Assembly: GCA_007135095.1 (NCBI GenBank)
Contig: SLJO01000048.1
Location: 1 to 61,180 of the forward strand
DNA from: Bacteroidales bacterium
GTDB taxonomy: Bacteria; Bacteroidota; Bacteroidia; Bacteroidales; PUMT01
Direction of reading: 5' to 3'
Length of the DNA: 61,180 nt
How positions within the stretch are numbered: position 1 is the stretch's first letter; each line of letters begins with the position of its first letter. Shown one piece after another: positions 45,591 through 55,998 of this stretch. Under the pieces are notes generated by a model. That model was given only the letters and a program-made list of their open reading frames with translations. It was not told where the DNA came from and made no database searches. A program made the translations under genes and the position numbers.

Positions 45591-45968
45591 TTATTTGGTT
45601 GCCATTTTCTTATTGGCAACAGTTTTCTTTCTGCCCTTACGGGTTCTTGCATTATTCTTAGTACTTTGTCCGCGTACGGGCAATCCTATACGGTGGCGTA
45701 TACCACGGTAACATCCGATGTCCATCAGTCTCTTGATGTTCATCTGAACACTGGAGCGTAATTCACCCTCAACCTTCAGCTTTGCGTTTATAATATTCCG
45801 GATGCTGGACAACTGATCGTCATCCCAGTCTTTTACCTTGACATTGCGGTCAATGCCGGCTTCTTCCAAAATACTAACGGCTGTGCTGTGACCTATTCCG
45901 AAAATATAGGTCAGCCCCACTTCACCCCTTTTGTTTTTTGGTAAATCTACACCAACTATTCTTGCCAT
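45591..45968 (-). CDS. rpsM: Ribosomal protein S13
   Basis: Small-subunit head protein of 125 residues that contacts the P-site tRNA and L5. It begins [20 protein letters not shown] and ends with the tRNA-facing basic tail ([17 protein letters not shown]). It follows rpmJ after a 35-nt gap. Confidence 0.98.
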   Translation of the reverse strand: MARIVGVDLPKNKRGEVGLTYIFGIGHSTAVSILEEAGIDRNVKVKDWDDDQLSSIRNIINAKLKVEGELRSSVQMNIKRLMDIGCYRGIRHRIGLPVRGQSTKNNARTRKGRKKTVANKKMATK

Positions 45969-46003
45969 AATTTATTTTTAATAATTTACAAACTTAGATA
46001 TAA

Positions 46004-46120
46004 TTACCCTTGTCTTTGTTTGAACTTGGGATTTTTTTTGTTTATCACGTATAAACGCCCCTTTCTTCGGACGATTTTACAATCTGCACTTCTTTTCTTT
46101 ACTGATGCTCTGACCTTCAT
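46004..46120 (-). CDS. rpmJ: Ribosomal protein L36 (zinc-free form)
   Basis: A 38-residue protein too short for the ORF track. Translating the minus strand from the ATG at 46120 gives [20 protein letters not shown] followed by [18 protein letters not shown] and TAA. Only one Cys remains (residue 14) of the CxxC...C...H zinc ribbon, so this is the C-minus, zinc-independent type. Position between infA and rpsM is standard. Confidence 0.96.
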   Translation of the reverse strand: MKVRASVKKRSADCKIVRRKGRLYVINKKNPKFKQRQG

Positions 46121-46135
46121 TTCACACTGATTTAG

Positions 46136-46354
46136 TTATTTATACCTGTAGCATATTCTGCCTTTTGAAAGATCGTACGGAGACATCTCGACCTTTACCT
46201 TGTCGCCTGGCAGAATTTTAATATAATGCATCCGCATTTTACCGGAAATATGAGCAATAATAGTATGGCCGTTTTCCAGTTCAACCTTAAACATTGCATT
46301 GGATAAGGCTTCAACAATTGTACCATCCTGCTCTATGGCCTTTTGTTTTGCCAT
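46136..46354 (-). CDS. infA: Translation initiation factor IF-1
   Basis: A 72-residue OB-fold factor that sits in the ribosomal A site during initiation. The sequence shows [33 protein letters not shown] and [14 protein letters not shown], all typical. Its start overlaps the end of map by 22 nt, so the two are translationally coupled. Confidence 0.97.
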   Translation of the reverse strand: MAKQKAIEQDGTIVEALSNAMFKVELENGHTIIAHISGKMRMHYIKILPGDKVKVEMSPYDLSKGRICYRYK

Positions 46355-47142
46355 GGTAGTCCCTTGTTTTTATTAATTAATACCTCTTCAATATATTCAA
46401 ATGTTGACAATATGTCGGGCCGGTCCTTTTCAACAACAACGGCCAGCTCATAATGGGCCGAAGGCTGCTTGTCGCGGGTACGGATGGTCCAGCCATCGTT
46501 TTCCTGCACTATGCCCTTGCCTCCGAGGTTAATCATAGGCTCTATGCAGAGGACCATTCCCTTTTTAAGCAAGGCTCCCTTGCCGCGGCGTCCGTAATTT
46601 GGAATTTCGGGTTTTTCGTGAAGGCTTTGACCCAAACCATGACCCACCATCTCCCTTACGACAGAAAACCCTGCCTTTTCTGCATGCTCCTGTACGGCAT
46701 ATCCGATATCGCCAACACGCTTCCCGACAATTGCATGCTCTATACCCCTGAACAACGCTTCGTAGGTTACCCTGAGCAATTCAGCAACTTCGGCGGCAAT
46801 TTCCCCTACTGCATAGGTATAGGCTGTGTCACCGTAATACCCGTTCATCTTAACGCCGCAATCGACAGAAACAATATCCCCTTCTTTCAGCACATACGAT
46901 GAAGGAATTCCATGAACGACCTGTGAATTAACAGAAGTACACAGCGTGCCGGGAAATCCGTTGTATCCCTTGAAGCCTGGCAACGCGCCGTGATCGAGTA
47001 TATACTCTTCGGCTACCCGGTCCAGTTCAAGGGTGGTAACGCCCGGCCTGATGATCCCTGCAATCTCTGCCAGTGTTTTGGATACAAGCAGATTGCACTC
47101 CCTCATAATTTCTATCGCATCTCCTGTTTTGTCTTTCAACAT
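46333..47142 (-). CDS. map: Methionine aminopeptidase, type I
   Basis: Metalloprotease that removes the initiator methionine from nascent proteins. The ATG at 47142 ([16 protein letters not shown]) matches family N termini; the ORF track's TTG at 47166 overlaps the secY stop as TTGA and is possible but less likely. From 47142 it has 269 residues. The metal ligands are visible in [20 protein letters not shown] (two Asp), [18 protein letters not shown] (His), and the two Glu in [10 protein letters not shown] and [13 protein letters not shown]. There is no adk between secY and map. Confidence 0.95.
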   Translation of the reverse strand: MLKDKTGDAIEIMRECNLLVSKTLAEIAGIIRPGVTTLELDRVAEEYILDHGALPGFKGYNGFPGTLCTSVNSQVVHGIPSSYVLKEGDIVSVDCGVKMNGYYGDTAYTYAVGEIAAEVAELLRVTYEALFRGIEHAIVGKRVGDIGYAVQEHAEKAGFSVVREMVGHGLGQSLHEKPEIPNYGRRGKGALLKKGMVLCIEPMINLGGKGIVQENDGWTIRTRDKQPSAHYELAVVVEKDRPDILSTFEYIEEVLINKNKGLPWQNKRP

Positions 47143-47162
47143 CAAAGAACTTGTATTTAAAG

Positions 47163-48494
47163 TCAAATGCCTCCCCCGCTTCTGCCCTTTATCCTTCCCG
47201 ATTTCATCAGTCCGTCATAATGCCGCATAAGCAGATGGCTTTCTATTTGCTGCAATGTATCAAGTACAACACCAACCATTATAAGCAGCGAAGTTCCGCC
47301 GTAAAACTGGGCAAAAGTTGAGGTGACCCCGGCAATCATCGCAAAAGCAGGCAATATTGCAACCAGTGCAAGGAATAATGATCCCGGCAGGGTGATTCGC
47401 GACATCACAGTATCCAGGAACTCAACAGTCCTTTTTCCCGGTTTGACCCCGGGAATAAACCCGCCGTTACGCTTCATATCCTCGGCCATCTGCCCCGGAT
47501 TAATAGTTACAGCGGTATAGAAATAGGTAAACAGTATTATAAGAACGGCAAAGGTAAAGTTGTACCAGAACCCTGTAAAATCGCTGAATGCCGCGGCAAA
47601 TCCGGTGAGTCCCGGCGCAAAGCCTGACACCGTTAATGGTATGAACATAAGGGCCTGGGCAAAAATAATGGGCATAACGCCGGCGGAATTAACCTTGAGC
47701 GGTATATATTGCCTGACACCGCCATATTGTTTATTCCCCACGATCCGTTTGGCATACTGTACAGGTATGCGTCTTGTTCCCTGGACCAGGAGTATTACAC
47801 CCATAAATATAAAGAACAGCACCACCATTTCAACAATAAACACAATAAGTCCGCCGCCGGCCTGCGCCTCAAGCCTTGCAAAGAATTCGGCAAACAGTGC
47901 AAAGGGCAGCCTGGCGATTATACCCACCATAATAATCAGTGATATCCCGTTGCCTATGCCCTTGTCGGTGATGCGCTCTCCCAGCCACATCACGAACATT
48001 GTGCCGGCAATAAGAATAATGACCGATGAAATCCAGAAAAACGGACCGGTAATAACAAATGCATCTGCCCCGACCTGGACCTGGAGGTTCCTCAGATAGG
48101 CGGGACCCTGGAATATAAGTATAAAGACGGTCAGGTACCGGGTGATTTGATTGATCTTTCGCCTGCCGCTTTCTCCTTCCCTCTGAAGCTTCTGAAAATA
48201 AGGGATCGCAATACCCAGAAGCTGAACAACGATGGAAGCCGAGATGTAAGGCATGATACCCAGCGCAAAGATGGAGGCATTTGCAAAGGCTCCGCCGGAA
48301 AACATGTCCAGCAAACCAAGGATTCCGTCTGCCGTCTGCTCGCGCAGGGCGCTGAGCTGCGTGGGATCAATTCCTGGCAGTACCACAAATGAGCCAAGCC
48401 GGTAAATCATTAATATACCAAGGGTATAAAGTATCCTTGACCGGAGATCCTCGATCTTAAAAATGTTCTTTATGGTTTCAATGAAAGACTTCAT
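47163..48494 (-). CDS. secY: Preprotein translocase subunit SecY
   Basis: Central channel of the Sec translocon, 443 residues with ten predicted membrane helices. Signs include the N-terminal IEDLRSRILYTLGILMIYRL, the plug region after FSGGAFANASIFALGIMPYI, GIGNGISLIIMVGII, and the cytoplasmic loops with RRIPVQYAKR and PGKRTVEFLD. It is placed after rplO, as in most spc operons, and is followed by map. Confidence 0.97.
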   Translation of the reverse strand: MKSFIETIKNIFKIEDLRSRILYTLGILMIYRLGSFVVLPGIDPTQLSALREQTADGILGLLDMFSGGAFANASIFALGIMPYISASIVVQLLGIAIPYFQKLQREGESGRRKINQITRYLTVFILIFQGPAYLRNLQVQVGADAFVITGPFFWISSVIILIAGTMFVMWLGERITDKGIGNGISLIIMVGIIARLPFALFAEFFARLEAQAGGGLIVFIVEMVVLFFIFMGVILLVQGTRRIPVQYAKRIVGNKQYGGVRQYIPLKVNSAGVMPIIFAQALMFIPLTVSGFAPGLTGFAAAFSDFTGFWYNFTFAVLIILFTYFYTAVTINPGQMAEDMKRNGGFIPGVKPGKRTVEFLDTVMSRITLPGSLFLALVAILPAFAMIAGVTSTFAQFYGGTSLLIMVGVVLDTLQQIESHLLMRHYDGLMKSGRIKGRSGGGI

Positions 48495-48500
48495 GTAGAA

Positions 48501-48947
48501 TTAAATTTTTACCGCGGTGCCACCTGATTTCTCAATTGCTTCCTGTGCCGATGCTGAAAATGCATGGGCCCTGACCTCAAGCTTTGCTTCAAGTGTTCCC
48601 CCGCCAAGTATTTTTACCAGGTCGTTCCTGGAGGCAAATCCTGCATTAACAAGAGTCTGAATATCTATTTCGGTAATACCGCTTTTTTCAGCAAGGCCCT
48701 GCAATGCATCAATATTTATACCCTTATAGGATTTGCGGTTGACGTTTTTGAAACCGTACTTTGGAACTCTTCGCTGCAGGGGCATCTGTCCTCCCTCGAA
48801 TCCGGCTGTCCGGCTATATCCCGAGCGTGATTTTTGTCCCTTGTGTCCTTTTGTGGCGGTTCCCCCCCGGGTGGATCCCTCTCCCCTGCCAAGCCTTTTA
48901 TTGGTTCTGACCGATCCTTTGGCGGGTTTTAAATTACTCAAATCCAT
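48501..48947 (-). CDS. rplO: Ribosomal protein L15
   Basis: Large-subunit protein of 148 residues. The glycine/arginine-rich N-terminal extension (NKRLGRGEGSTRGGTATKGH) reaches into 23S rRNA; the C-terminal globular part ends KSGGTAVKI. It is 6 nt upstream of secY. Confidence 0.97.
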   Translation of the reverse strand: MDLSNLKPAKGSVRTNKRLGRGEGSTRGGTATKGHKGQKSRSGYSRTAGFEGGQMPLQRRVPKYGFKNVNRKSYKGINIDALQGLAEKSGITEIDIQTLVNAGFASRNDLVKILGGGTLEAKLEVRAHAFSASAQEAIEKSGGTAVKI

Positions 48948-48962
48948 ATCCTTAATCTATTA

Positions 48963-49145
48963 TTATTTAACCTCTTCAATTTTAAGCAAATGACGCACCT
49001 TATGCAGCATACCCAAAACCTGGGGTGTGGCTTCCGCCTCAACACTGTTGCTTATCCGTTTCAGTCCCAGTGCCTCCAAAGTCTTCTTTTGCCGCTGGGT
49101 ACTTCCTATCTTGCTTTTTACCTGGGTGTATTTAATCTTAGCCAT
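48963..49145 (-). CDS. rpmD: Ribosomal protein L30
   Basis: Small large-subunit protein of 60 residues: MAKIKYTQVKSKIGSTQRQK with LEALGLKRISNSVE and a C-terminal VRHLLKIEEVK. Standard position between rpsE and rplO. Confidence 0.97.
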   Translation of the reverse strand: MAKIKYTQVKSKIGSTQRQKKTLEALGLKRISNSVEAEATPQVLGMLHKVRHLLKIEEVK

Positions 49146-49161
49146 GATCGTTAATTATATT

Positions 49162-49677
49162 CTATCCGTTAAAAACTCTGTCCAGGGGAATGCCCCTGAG
49201 TTCGGAAATAGTGTGTGCATCACGCAGCTGCATGAGTGCCTCAAAGGTTGCCTTTACAAGGTTATGGGGATTCGACGATCCCTTCGATTTAGCGAGCACA
49301 TCGATAATGCCGACGCTTTCCAGGACGGCACGCATTGCACCTCCGGCAACAACTCCCGTACCATGGGAAGCAGGCTTTATAAATACCTTTGCGCCTCCGT
49401 ATTTGGCAAACTGCTCATGGGGTATCGTTCCTTTGTGGATCGGAATCTTTACCAGATTCTTTTTCGCATCCTCGACACCTTTTGATATTGCGGTGGTTAC
49501 TTCATTGGCTTTACCAAGGCCGTAACCAACAATTCCATCTTCATTACCCACCACCACGATGGCGGAAAAGCTGAAGGTCCTTCCTCCCTTGGTCACTTTG
49601 GTAACCCTCTGTATGCTTACTACGCGGTCTTTCAGCTCCAGATCACTGGTTTTAACTTTTCTGATTGTTGTTGACAT
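49162..49677 (-). CDS. rpsE: Ribosomal protein S5
   Basis: Small-subunit protein of 171 residues at the mRNA entry, involved in decoding fidelity. The double-stranded RNA-binding part shows [37 protein letters not shown]; the C-terminal part shows [19 protein letters not shown]. Confidence 0.98.
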   Translation of the reverse strand: MSTTIRKVKTSDLELKDRVVSIQRVTKVTKGGRTFSFSAIVVVGNEDGIVGYGLGKANEVTTAISKGVEDAKKNLVKIPIHKGTIPHEQFAKYGGAKVFIKPASHGTGVVAGGAMRAVLESVGIIDVLAKSKGSSNPHNLVKATFEALMQLRDAHTISELRGIPLDRVFNG

Positions 49678-49680
49678 AAC

Positions 49681-50040
49681 CTAAAATTTTAATCCTCCTT
49701 CCCTGGCAGCATCAGCTAAAGCTTTTACCCTGCCATGATATAAATAACCATTCCTGTCGAATACTACACTGGAAATACCTTTTTCCTGGGATTTCTCAGC
49801 TATCAGTTTACCAACCTGTTTTGCCTGTTCGATTTTATTCACCGGGGCGGTTTTCTTCTCCTCCTTTTTCAGGGATGAGGCGGCAGCAAGCGTCTTTCCA
49901 TTCAGATCATCGACCAGTTGGACATACATTTCCTTATTGCTGCGAAACACTGTCATTCGCGGACGCTCCTGCGTTCCGGAAATATTTTTGCGGATCCTCA
50001 TTTTGATCCGTTTTCTTCTTTTGAGCTTAGTTAAAGCCAT
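49681..50040 (-). CDS. rplR: Ribosomal protein L18
   Basis: 5S rRNA-binding protein of 119 residues. It shows [20 protein letters not shown] and the C-terminal [21 protein letters not shown] Lys/Ala-rich insert ([12 protein letters not shown]) sits mid-protein. It starts 24 nt after rplF and ends 3 nt before rpsE. Confidence 0.97.
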   Translation of the reverse strand: MALTKLKRRKRIKMRIRKNISGTQERPRMTVFRSNKEMYVQLVDDLNGKTLAAASSLKKEEKKTAPVNKIEQAKQVGKLIAEKSQEKGISSVVFDRNGYLYHGRVKALADAAREGGLKF

Positions 50041-50064
50041 GATTAGTTACCGATTTTGAATTTA

Positions 50065-50619
50065 TTAAACACTTGCAGACTTGCCGGCTTTCTTCCTGAG
50101 CTGTTCACCCACGTACTTAACGCCTTTACCCTTGTAGGGCTCCGGCTTGCGGAAGGACCTGATTTTCGCCGCCACCTGTCCGATAAGCTGCTTGTCTGTA
50201 CTTTTTAGGGTTATGATTGGGTTGCTGCGCCTCTCAGTTTTGGTCTCAACCTTCACCTCGGGAGGGATTTCAAAATGGATGTCGTGGGAATATCCCAGGC
50301 TCAGCTCAAGCAACTGCCCCTTTGCCTCAGCCCTGAATCCTACTCCGACCAGTTCCTGTTTGATCTCGTAACCATTGGTGATGCCTTCGACCATATTGTA
50401 AACAAGCGAGCGGTAGAGGCCATGCATTGCTTTGGTCTGATTGTCCTCTGATGTCCGGTTAAAGGTTATCTGATTATCTTCAATCCTGACACTTATACGC
50501 GGGTCAACCTGCTGGGAAAGTTCCCCAAGAGGGCCTTTCACCCTTACCAGGTTGTTTTTGTCGACAGTGACATCAACTTTTTCCGGCAATTCTACTGGTA
50601 AATATCCTATTCTAGACAT
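50065..50619 (-). CDS. rplF: Ribosomal protein L6
   Basis: Large-subunit protein of 184 residues with two related alpha/beta domains. Signs are MSRIGYLPVELPEKVDVTVD, LVGVGFRAEAKGQLLELSLG and the C-terminal PEPYKGKGVKYVGEQLRKKA, which contacts 23S rRNA near the sarcin-ricin loop. Confidence 0.98.
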   Translation of the reverse strand: MSRIGYLPVELPEKVDVTVDKNNLVRVKGPLGELSQQVDPRISVRIEDNQITFNRTSEDNQTKAMHGLYRSLVYNMVEGITNGYEIKQELVGVGFRAEAKGQLLELSLGYSHDIHFEIPPEVKVETKTERRSNPIITLKSTDKQLIGQVAAKIRSFRKPEPYKGKGVKYVGEQLRKKAGKSASV

Positions 50620-50635
50620 TGCTATATTCCTCCAA

Positions 50636-51031
50636 TTAATAAACGTAACATAATACTTCGCCGCCGATGCTCTTTTTGCGCGCTTCCTTATCAGACATAA
50701 CGCCCTGGGAAGTGGACAGGATAGCTATTCCCAGTCCGTTAAGCACCCTGGGGAGATCATCTTTCCCCTTATACTGGCGCAGTCCGGGCCGGCTTACACG
50801 GCGGATGGATTTTATTGCCGGTTGCTTCGTCTGGGGATGATACTTCAGGGCAATTTTAATCAGCCCCTGAACCCCGTCATCTTCGAATTTATAATTCAGG
50901 ACATACCCTTTTTCGAAAAGGATCTTGGTAATGTCTTTTTTTACATTGGAAGCAGGTATCTCAACAATCTTATGCTTTGCCATCATGGCATTTCTCAGCC
51001 GTGTAAGATAATCTGCTATAGGATCTGTCAT
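50636..51031 (-). CDS. rpsH: Ribosomal protein S8
   Basis: 16S rRNA-binding assembly protein of 131 residues: [40 protein letters not shown], and the conserved [20 protein letters not shown] near the C terminus. S8 represses the spc operon in E. coli; no equivalent mRNA site was recognised here. Confidence 0.98.
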   Translation of the reverse strand: MTDPIADYLTRLRNAMMAKHKIVEIPASNVKKDITKILFEKGYVLNYKFEDDGVQGLIKIALKYHPQTKQPAIKSIRRVSRPGLRQYKGKDDLPRVLNGLGIAILSTSQGVMSDKEARKKSIGGEVLCYVY

Positions 51032-51055
51032 CTTTATTGTATTTTAAAATATTAA

Positions 51056-51325
51056 CTACCAACTTGCTTTTTTCAAACCCGGAATAAGTCCCTTGGAAGC
51101 CATTTCCCTGAATGTTATCCTGCTCAAACCGAACTGCCTCATATATCCTTTGGGGCGACCTGTTAGCATGCACCTGTTATGGAGCCTTATTGGATTGCTG
51201 TTCCGGGGCAGACGGCTTAACCCGATATAGTCACCGGCTTCTTTTAGTTTTGCCCGTTTCTCAGCGTAACGGTCTACCATTTTCTGACGACGCTTCTCGC
51301 GTGCTTTCATTGACTCTTTTGCCAT
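51056..51325 (-). CDS. rpsN: Ribosomal protein S14 (zinc-free form)
   Basis: Small-subunit head protein of 89 residues. It is the long C-minus type: [20 protein letters not shown] has no CxxC pairs, so it does not need zinc. It lies 2 nt after rplE and before rpsH. Confidence 0.97.
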   Translation of the reverse strand: MAKESMKAREKRRQKMVDRYAEKRAKLKEAGDYIGLSRLPRNSNPIRLHNRCMLTGRPKGYMRQFGLSRITFREMASKGLIPGLKKASW

Positions 51326-51327
51326 AT

Positions 51328-51885
51328 TTAATTCTTTTTTACATTCTTGAATGGTATTCCAAACTCCCTGAGAAGAGCGAACCCTTCTTCATCTGTGGGG
51401 GCGGTGGTAACAAAGGTGATTTCCATTCCCATTATTTTGTTGATCTTGTCGATATCAATCTCGGGGAAAATAATCTGTTCGGAAATGCCCATGGTGTAAT
51501 TACCCCTTCCGTCAAATTTGCTGCTGACCCCGCGAAAATCCCTGATCCTTGGTAATGCGGCTGCAATCAGCCTCTCAAGGAATTCATACATCTTTTCCCT
51601 TCGGAGGGTCACACGAACGCCGATAGGCATTTCACGGCGCAGTTTAAAGTTGGAGATATCCTTTTTTGAAACTGTCTGTACAGCTTTCTGGCCGGCAATT
51701 GCGGTGAGTTCTGCCTGGGCAACCTCAATGAGCTTCTTGTCAGCCACGGCCTGTCCTACACCCTGGTTGATGACTATTTTCTGCAACCTGGGCACCTGCA
51801 TCACGCTACTGTATTTGAATTCTTTAGTAAGCGCCGGTATTACCTCTTCGAGGTATTTTTTCTTTAGTGAAGGCTTGTAATCCAT
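51328..51885 (-). CDS. rplE: Ribosomal protein L5
   Basis: 5S rRNA-binding protein of 185 residues at the central protuberance. It shows [40 protein letters not shown] and the C-terminal [20 protein letters not shown]. Its ATG overlaps the rplX stop by one base (TAATG). Confidence 0.98.
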   Translation of the reverse strand: MDYKPSLKKKYLEEVIPALTKEFKYSSVMQVPRLQKIVINQGVGQAVADKKLIEVAQAELTAIAGQKAVQTVSKKDISNFKLRREMPIGVRVTLRREKMYEFLERLIAAALPRIRDFRGVSSKFDGRGNYTMGISEQIIFPEIDIDKINKIMGMEITFVTTAPTDEEGFALLREFGIPFKNVKKN

Positions 51886-52208
51886 TACTTAATTTCCTCC
51901 CCTGTTTTTTTTGAGTAACGTACCAGTTTATTATTTTCATCAAATCTTCTGCCTGTCCGTGTAGGCTTTCCCGTGGAGGGATCGACAAGCATGAGGTTTG
52001 AAACATTTACAGGAGCTTCTTTTTTTATAATCCCCCCCTGTGTATGCTTTGCGCTGGGTTTTGTATGGCGCGAAACCATATTTACACCCTCCACAATAGC
52101 TTTTCCGTCCTTGGTGATCAAATCAAGTACCCTTCCCTGCTGTCCCCTTGATTCGCCGGTTATTACGTAAACCGTATCCCCTTTTTTTATATGGTATTTT
52201 CTGCCCAT
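51885..52208 (-). CDS. rplX: Ribosomal protein L24
   Basis: KOW-domain assembly initiator of the large subunit, 107 residues: [20 protein letters not shown], then [20 protein letters not shown]. It shares one base with the start of rplE, implying coupled translation. Confidence 0.97.
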   Translation of the reverse strand: MGRKYHIKKGDTVYVITGESRGQQGRVLDLITKDGKAIVEGVNMVSRHTKPSAKHTQGGIIKKEAPVNVSNLMLVDPSTGKPTRTGRRFDENNKLVRYSKKTGEEIK

Positions 52209-52229
52209 CAGATCTGCTTTTTTAAATTT

Positions 52230-52595
52230 TTATAATACTTCGGGTGCAAGAGAAACGATCTTCATGTATTTTTCACGAAGCTCACGGGGAACAGGTCCGA
52301 AAATACGGGTGCCCCTTATTTCACCAACATTGTTCAAAAGAACAACCGCATTATCATCGAAACGGATATAGGAACCATCAATCCTGTTTATGGCATTTTT
52401 TGTGCGAACCACGACGGCTTTGCTGACAGTGCCTTTTTTGATCTCACCCGACGGGATGGAACTTTTGACGGTAACGACAATTTTGTCTCCGACCCTGGCG
52501 TATTTTTTCCCGCTTCCGCCAAGAACCCTGATACAAAGGACCTCCTTTGCACCGCTGTTATCGGCTACGGCCAATCTGCTTTCTTGTTGTATCAT
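52230..52595 (-). CDS. rplN: Ribosomal protein L14
   Basis: Large-subunit protein of 121 residues from the ATG at 52595 ([20 protein letters not shown]). The longer ORF-track start at 52637 overlaps rpsQ and does not match family N termini. Other signs are [20 protein letters not shown] and the C-terminal [18 protein letters not shown]. Confidence 0.97.
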   Translation of the reverse strand: MIQQESRLAVADNSGAKEVLCIRVLGGSGKKYARVGDKIVVTVKSSIPSGEIKKGTVSKAVVVRTKNAINRIDGSYIRFDDNAVVLLNNVGEIRGTRIFGPVPRELREKYMKIVSLAPEVL

Positions 52596-52597
52596 TG

Positions 52598-52852
52598 CTA
52601 TTTTGCTCTTTCTAATATTTCTACTACCCTCCAGCACTTTCCCTTGCTGAGAGGCCTTGTTTCCATTATTTTTACAGAATCGCCAATATTACAGCTGTTC
52701 TGTTCATCGTGTGCCATCAGTTTAGTCGATTTTTTAATAAACTTACCATAGATAGGGTGCTTAACCCTGCGGTCTACGGTTATCACAATGGACTTATCCA
52801 TTTTATTGCTAACGACAACACCGGTACGTTCTTTTCTTAAATTTCTTTCCAT
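52598..52852 (-). CDS. rpsQ: Ribosomal protein S17
   Basis: OB-fold 16S rRNA-binding protein of 84 residues: [40 protein letters not shown] and [20 protein letters not shown]. It ends 2 nt before the rplN start. A 65-nt gap separates it from rpmC. Confidence 0.97.
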   Translation of the reverse strand: MERNLRKERTGVVVSNKMDKSIVITVDRRVKHPIYGKFIKKSTKLMAHDEQNSCNIGDSVKIMETRPLSKGKCWRVVEILERAK

Positions 52853-52917
52853 TTCATTCGTATATTCAGTTTTTCAGGATATATCCTTATAAATTTACAG
52901 GGCTGAAGCACCTGTTT

Positions 52918-53145
52918 TCAATTCTCCGGGTTTTCAGAACCGGCTTTCTGCTTCTCGTTTAACATGCGCTGACGCAGTTCGGTATTCATCCTGGCAATAT
53001 TCTTTTTGGCAGCAGGTATTTTAAGTGGATTATCAAGTGGAGAAACCGCATGATTCATTCTCAGTTTAAGCAAAAGGCTTTTTTCTGTTTCTATCCTTTC
53101 CTGAATTTCACCGGTGGACAACTCCCTTATTTCTGATATCTTCAT
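52918..53145 (-). CDS. rpmC: Ribosomal protein L29
   Basis: Two-helix protein of 75 residues near the peptide exit tunnel. The ATG at 53145 (MKISEIRELSTGEIQERIET) is the family start; the ORF-track start at 53181 would overlap rplP. The core NPLKIPAAKKNIARMNTELR is followed by a short charged C-terminal extension. Confidence 0.96.
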   Translation of the reverse strand: MKISEIRELSTGEIQERIETEKSLLLKLRMNHAVSPLDNPLKIPAAKKNIARMNTELRQRMLNEKQKAGSENPEN

Positions 53146-53177
53146 CTGAATTAATTTGTCTGTATAGTGTATTAAAG

Positions 53178-53606
53178 TCAATTAGCCTTTTCGGCAAAAT
53201 CACGTCTTACAATGAATTTCGTGGTAATGGGCAGTTTTTGTGCTGCCAGCCGGAGTGCTTCCCTGGCAACTTCAATGGGAACTCCTTCTGCTTCAATTAA
53301 TATGCGACCTGGTGTTACGGGAGCAACAAATGCTTCGGGAGCACCTTTTCCCTTACCCATTCGCACCTCTGCAGGCTTTTTGGTTATAGGCTTGTCGGGG
53401 AAAATGCGTATCCATATCTGTCCTTCCCTTTTCATGTGTCGTGTAACCGCCTGCCGTGCAGCTTCAATCTGCCGTCCGGTTATCCATGATTCCTGCAGCG
53501 CCTTGATGCCGAACGATCCGAAGGCGAGCTGGTTCCCGCGCTGGGCATTGCCCTTCATTTTCCCTTTTTGCTGCCTTCTGAACTTTGTTTTCTTTGGCTG
53601 TAACAT
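53178..53606 (-). CDS. rplP: Ribosomal protein L16
   Basis: Large-subunit protein of 142 residues near the A-site tRNA elbow. It shows [40 protein letters not shown] and [20 protein letters not shown], which contains the arginine region hydroxylated in some bacteria. Confidence 0.98.
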   Translation of the reverse strand: MLQPKKTKFRRQQKGKMKGNAQRGNQLAFGSFGIKALQESWITGRQIEAARQAVTRHMKREGQIWIRIFPDKPITKKPAEVRMGKGKGAPEAFVAPVTPGRILIEAEGVPIEVAREALRLAAQKLPITTKFIVRRDFAEKAN

Positions 53607-53636
53607 TATAACAATATCTTAATGTATCTTATTTAA

Positions 53637-54359
53637 CTATTTTTTTCTTCTCTTGAAACTCCCCCGATCCCTGTCCTTGGGCTTTTCACCTGTGCCGGGA
53701 CCGGTTGCAGCCAGATTGGGTGAAAGATCGGGCTTGCCGAATATTTCGCCCTTGCATATCCATACCTTTATTCCGATCAGTCCGACCTTTGTCAGAGCTT
53801 CACTAAGTGCATAGTCGATGTTTGCCCTGAGTGTATGCAGCGGAGTCCGGCCCTCCTTGTACATTTCCGATCTTGCCATTTCTGCACCGCCGAGTCTTCC
53901 GCTTATCTGGACCTTGATTCCCTCTGCGCCCATCCTCATGGTGGAAGCTATAGCCATTTTAATAGCCCTCCTGTAGGATATCTTTCCTTCAATCTGCCTG
54001 GCAAGATTGTTGCCAACTATCGTGGCATCAAGTTCAGGCCTTTTTATTTCAAAAATATTGATCTGCACATCCTTCTGTGTGATCTTTTTGAGTTCCTCCT
54101 TCAGCTTGTCAACTTCCTGTCCGCCTTTACCGATAATGATACCGGGCCTGGCAGTGTTAACCGTAACTGTTATAAGTTTAAGTGTCCTTTCTATAATGAT
54201 CTTTGAAATACTGGCCTTTGCCAGCCTGGCACTCAAATACTCCCTTATTTTATGATCTTCTATAAGTTTGCCGGAATAATCATTCCCGCCATACCAGTTG
54301 GAATCCCAACCCCTGATGATGCCCAACCTGTTACTTATCGGATTTACTTTCTGTCCCAT
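53637..54359 (-). CDS. rpsC: Ribosomal protein S3
   Basis: Small-subunit head protein at the mRNA entry tunnel, 240 residues. The KH domain has the loop [20 protein letters not shown]; the C-terminal domain shows [21 protein letters not shown] basic tail ([15 protein letters not shown]) ends it. Confidence 0.98.
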   Translation of the reverse strand: MGQKVNPISNRLGIIRGWDSNWYGGNDYSGKLIEDHKIREYLSARLAKASISKIIIERTLKLITVTVNTARPGIIIGKGGQEVDKLKEELKKITQKDVQINIFEIKRPELDATIVGNNLARQIEGKISYRRAIKMAIASTMRMGAEGIKVQISGRLGGAEMARSEMYKEGRTPLHTLRANIDYALSEALTKVGLIGIKVWICKGEIFGKPDLSPNLAATGPGTGEKPKDRDRGSFKRRKK

Positions 54360-54362
54360 TGA

Positions 54363-54782
54363 CTATTGTTTTTCAGTAATTTCTGTCTGTTCAACTTTGT
54401 CCAGCACCAGTGTAACATGGTTGGAGCGTTTCCTTATCCGGTGAGCCCTGCCCTGGGGAGCAGGCCTTAACCTTTTCAGGGTTCTTGCCTGGTCGACGAA
54501 TATTTCCTTTACGATCAGATGGCTGTCCTCGATACGCACACCTTCATTTTTGATCTGCCAGTTTGCAATAGCAGAGAGCAGTAATTTCTCTACCTTGCGT
54601 GACGCCTCTTTTGAACTGAACTTTAAAGTGTCGAGAGCTTTATTCACCTCTTCACCTCTGACCATATCTGCAACCAACCGCATTTTACGCGGAGAGGTAG
54701 GACAATTTCGCAAAACAGCAAATGCCTTGATTTTCTTTTCCTCTTTTATTTGCTGAGCTCGTTGTTGTTTTCTGGATCCCAT
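54363..54782 (-). CDS. rplV: Ribosomal protein L22
   Basis: Exit-tunnel protein of 139 residues from the ATG at 54782 ([17 protein letters not shown]). The core shows [20 protein letters not shown], and the tunnel hairpin lies in [20 protein letters not shown]. The N-terminal extension of about 20 charged residues is longer than in E. coli. Confidence 0.97.
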   Translation of the reverse strand: MGSRKQQRAQQIKEEKKIKAFAVLRNCPTSPRKMRLVADMVRGEEVNKALDTLKFSSKEASRKVEKLLLSAIANWQIKNEGVRIEDSHLIVKEIFVDQARTLKRLRPAPQGRAHRIRKRSNHVTLVLDKVEQTEITEKQ

Positions 54783-54821
54783 TGCTAACAATTATGTTAA
54801 ATCGTTTCTTTTTAATCTGAT

Positions 54822-55088
54822 TTATTTCCTTTTACCTCCATGCCCCCTGAACATACGTGTGGGTGAAAACTCACCAAGCTTATGTCCTACCATATTTTCG
54901 GTAATATATACGGGGATGAATTTATTCCCGTTGTGCACGGCAATCGTATGCCCGACAAAATCAGGTGATATCATCGAACGGCGTGACCATGTCTTGACTA
55001 CTGTTTTTTTACTTGCACGGTTCATGTCAGAAACCCGTTTTTCAAGTTTGAAGTCAATAAAAGGGCCTTTTTTTAGTGAGCGGCTCAT
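54822..55088 (-). CDS. rpsS: Ribosomal protein S19
   Basis: Small-subunit head protein of 88 residues: [40 protein letters not shown] and the C-terminal [16 protein letters not shown]. Standard position between rplB and rplV. Confidence 0.98.
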   Translation of the reverse strand: MSRSLKKGPFIDFKLEKRVSDMNRASKKTVVKTWSRRSMISPDFVGHTIAVHNGNKFIPVYITENMVGHKLGEFSPTRMFRGHGGKRK

Positions 55089-55108
55089 AACGATCGTCTT
55101 TTTCTAAA

Positions 55109-55933
55109 TTATTTTTTTCTTTTCTCAACAATATATTTATTCGAAGCTTTCTTTCTCGAGCGGGTTTTAAAACCTTTGGCGGGAATACCATTCCTTGACC
55201 GCGGATGCCCGCCCGAAGCGCGGCCTTCTCCTCCTCCCATGGGATGATCAACAGGATTCATCACAACACCCCTCACCCTTGGCCTGCGTCCGAGCCAGCG
55301 GCTTCTGCCTGCTTTCCCTGAGCGCTCCAGCGCATTGTCGGCATTTGAAACGCTGCCGATTGTTGCCCTGCAGGTTACCAGTATCATCCTCATCTCCCCG
55401 GAAGGCAGCTTGATAATGCCGTATTTGCCTTCACGTGATGTAAGCTGTGCATATGAGCCGGCACTCCTGGCAAGGGCAGCGCCCTGACCGGGTTTAAGCT
55501 CAATGTTATGAATGACCGTGCCAAGGGGTATGTCTGAGATAAAAAGCGTGTTACCTATTTCAGGGGCAACATCTTTCCCTGATGATATAGTCTGTCCTAC
55601 ATTCAGTCCGGTGGGAGCTATAATATAGCTTTTTTCACCATCTGAATATGTCACAAGCGCTATTCTTGCCGTACGGTTCGGATCATATTCAATAGTTTTC
55701 ACAACGGCAGGAATACCATCCTTTTTCCTTTTAAAATCGATAATCCTGTACCTGCGCTTATGACCTCCCCCCATGTACCTCATGGTCATTTTACCCGTGT
55801 TGTTCCTTCCGCCCGATTTCTTCATGGGAGCGAGAAGAGACTTTTCCGGCTTGTCGGTGGTAATAGTCTCAAATGTTGATTTAATCTTATGTCGCTGCCC
55901 CGGGGTAACCGGGTTTAATTTTTTTACTGCCAT
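55109..55933 (-). CDS. rplB: Ribosomal protein L2
   Basis: Primary 23S rRNA-binding protein of 274 residues, needed for subunit association. Signs include [20 protein letters not shown], the SH3-like part with [20 protein letters not shown], and the conserved C-terminal [20 protein letters not shown], whose His is at the peptidyl-transferase region. Confidence 0.98.
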   Translation of the reverse strand: MAVKKLNPVTPGQRHKIKSTFETITTDKPEKSLLAPMKKSGGRNNTGKMTMRYMGGGHKRRYRIIDFKRKKDGIPAVVKTIEYDPNRTARIALVTYSDGEKSYIIAPTGLNVGQTISSGKDVAPEIGNTLFISDIPLGTVIHNIELKPGQGAALARSAGSYAQLTSREGKYGIIKLPSGEMRMILVTCRATIGSVSNADNALERSGKAGRSRWLGRRPRVRGVVMNPVDHPMGGGEGRASGGHPRSRNGIPAKGFKTRSRKKASNKYIVEKRKK

Positions 55934-55998
55934 TTCAAATAGAACTATAAAGTATATAAAACATTACCAATTTTTTCCAGCTTTCAGATTCATCCCTT

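Noticed and set aside
46453-46902. 149-residue plus-strand ORF opposite map
   Set aside because: It lies wholly within map, which has all its metal ligands; no separate evidence supports the antisense frame.
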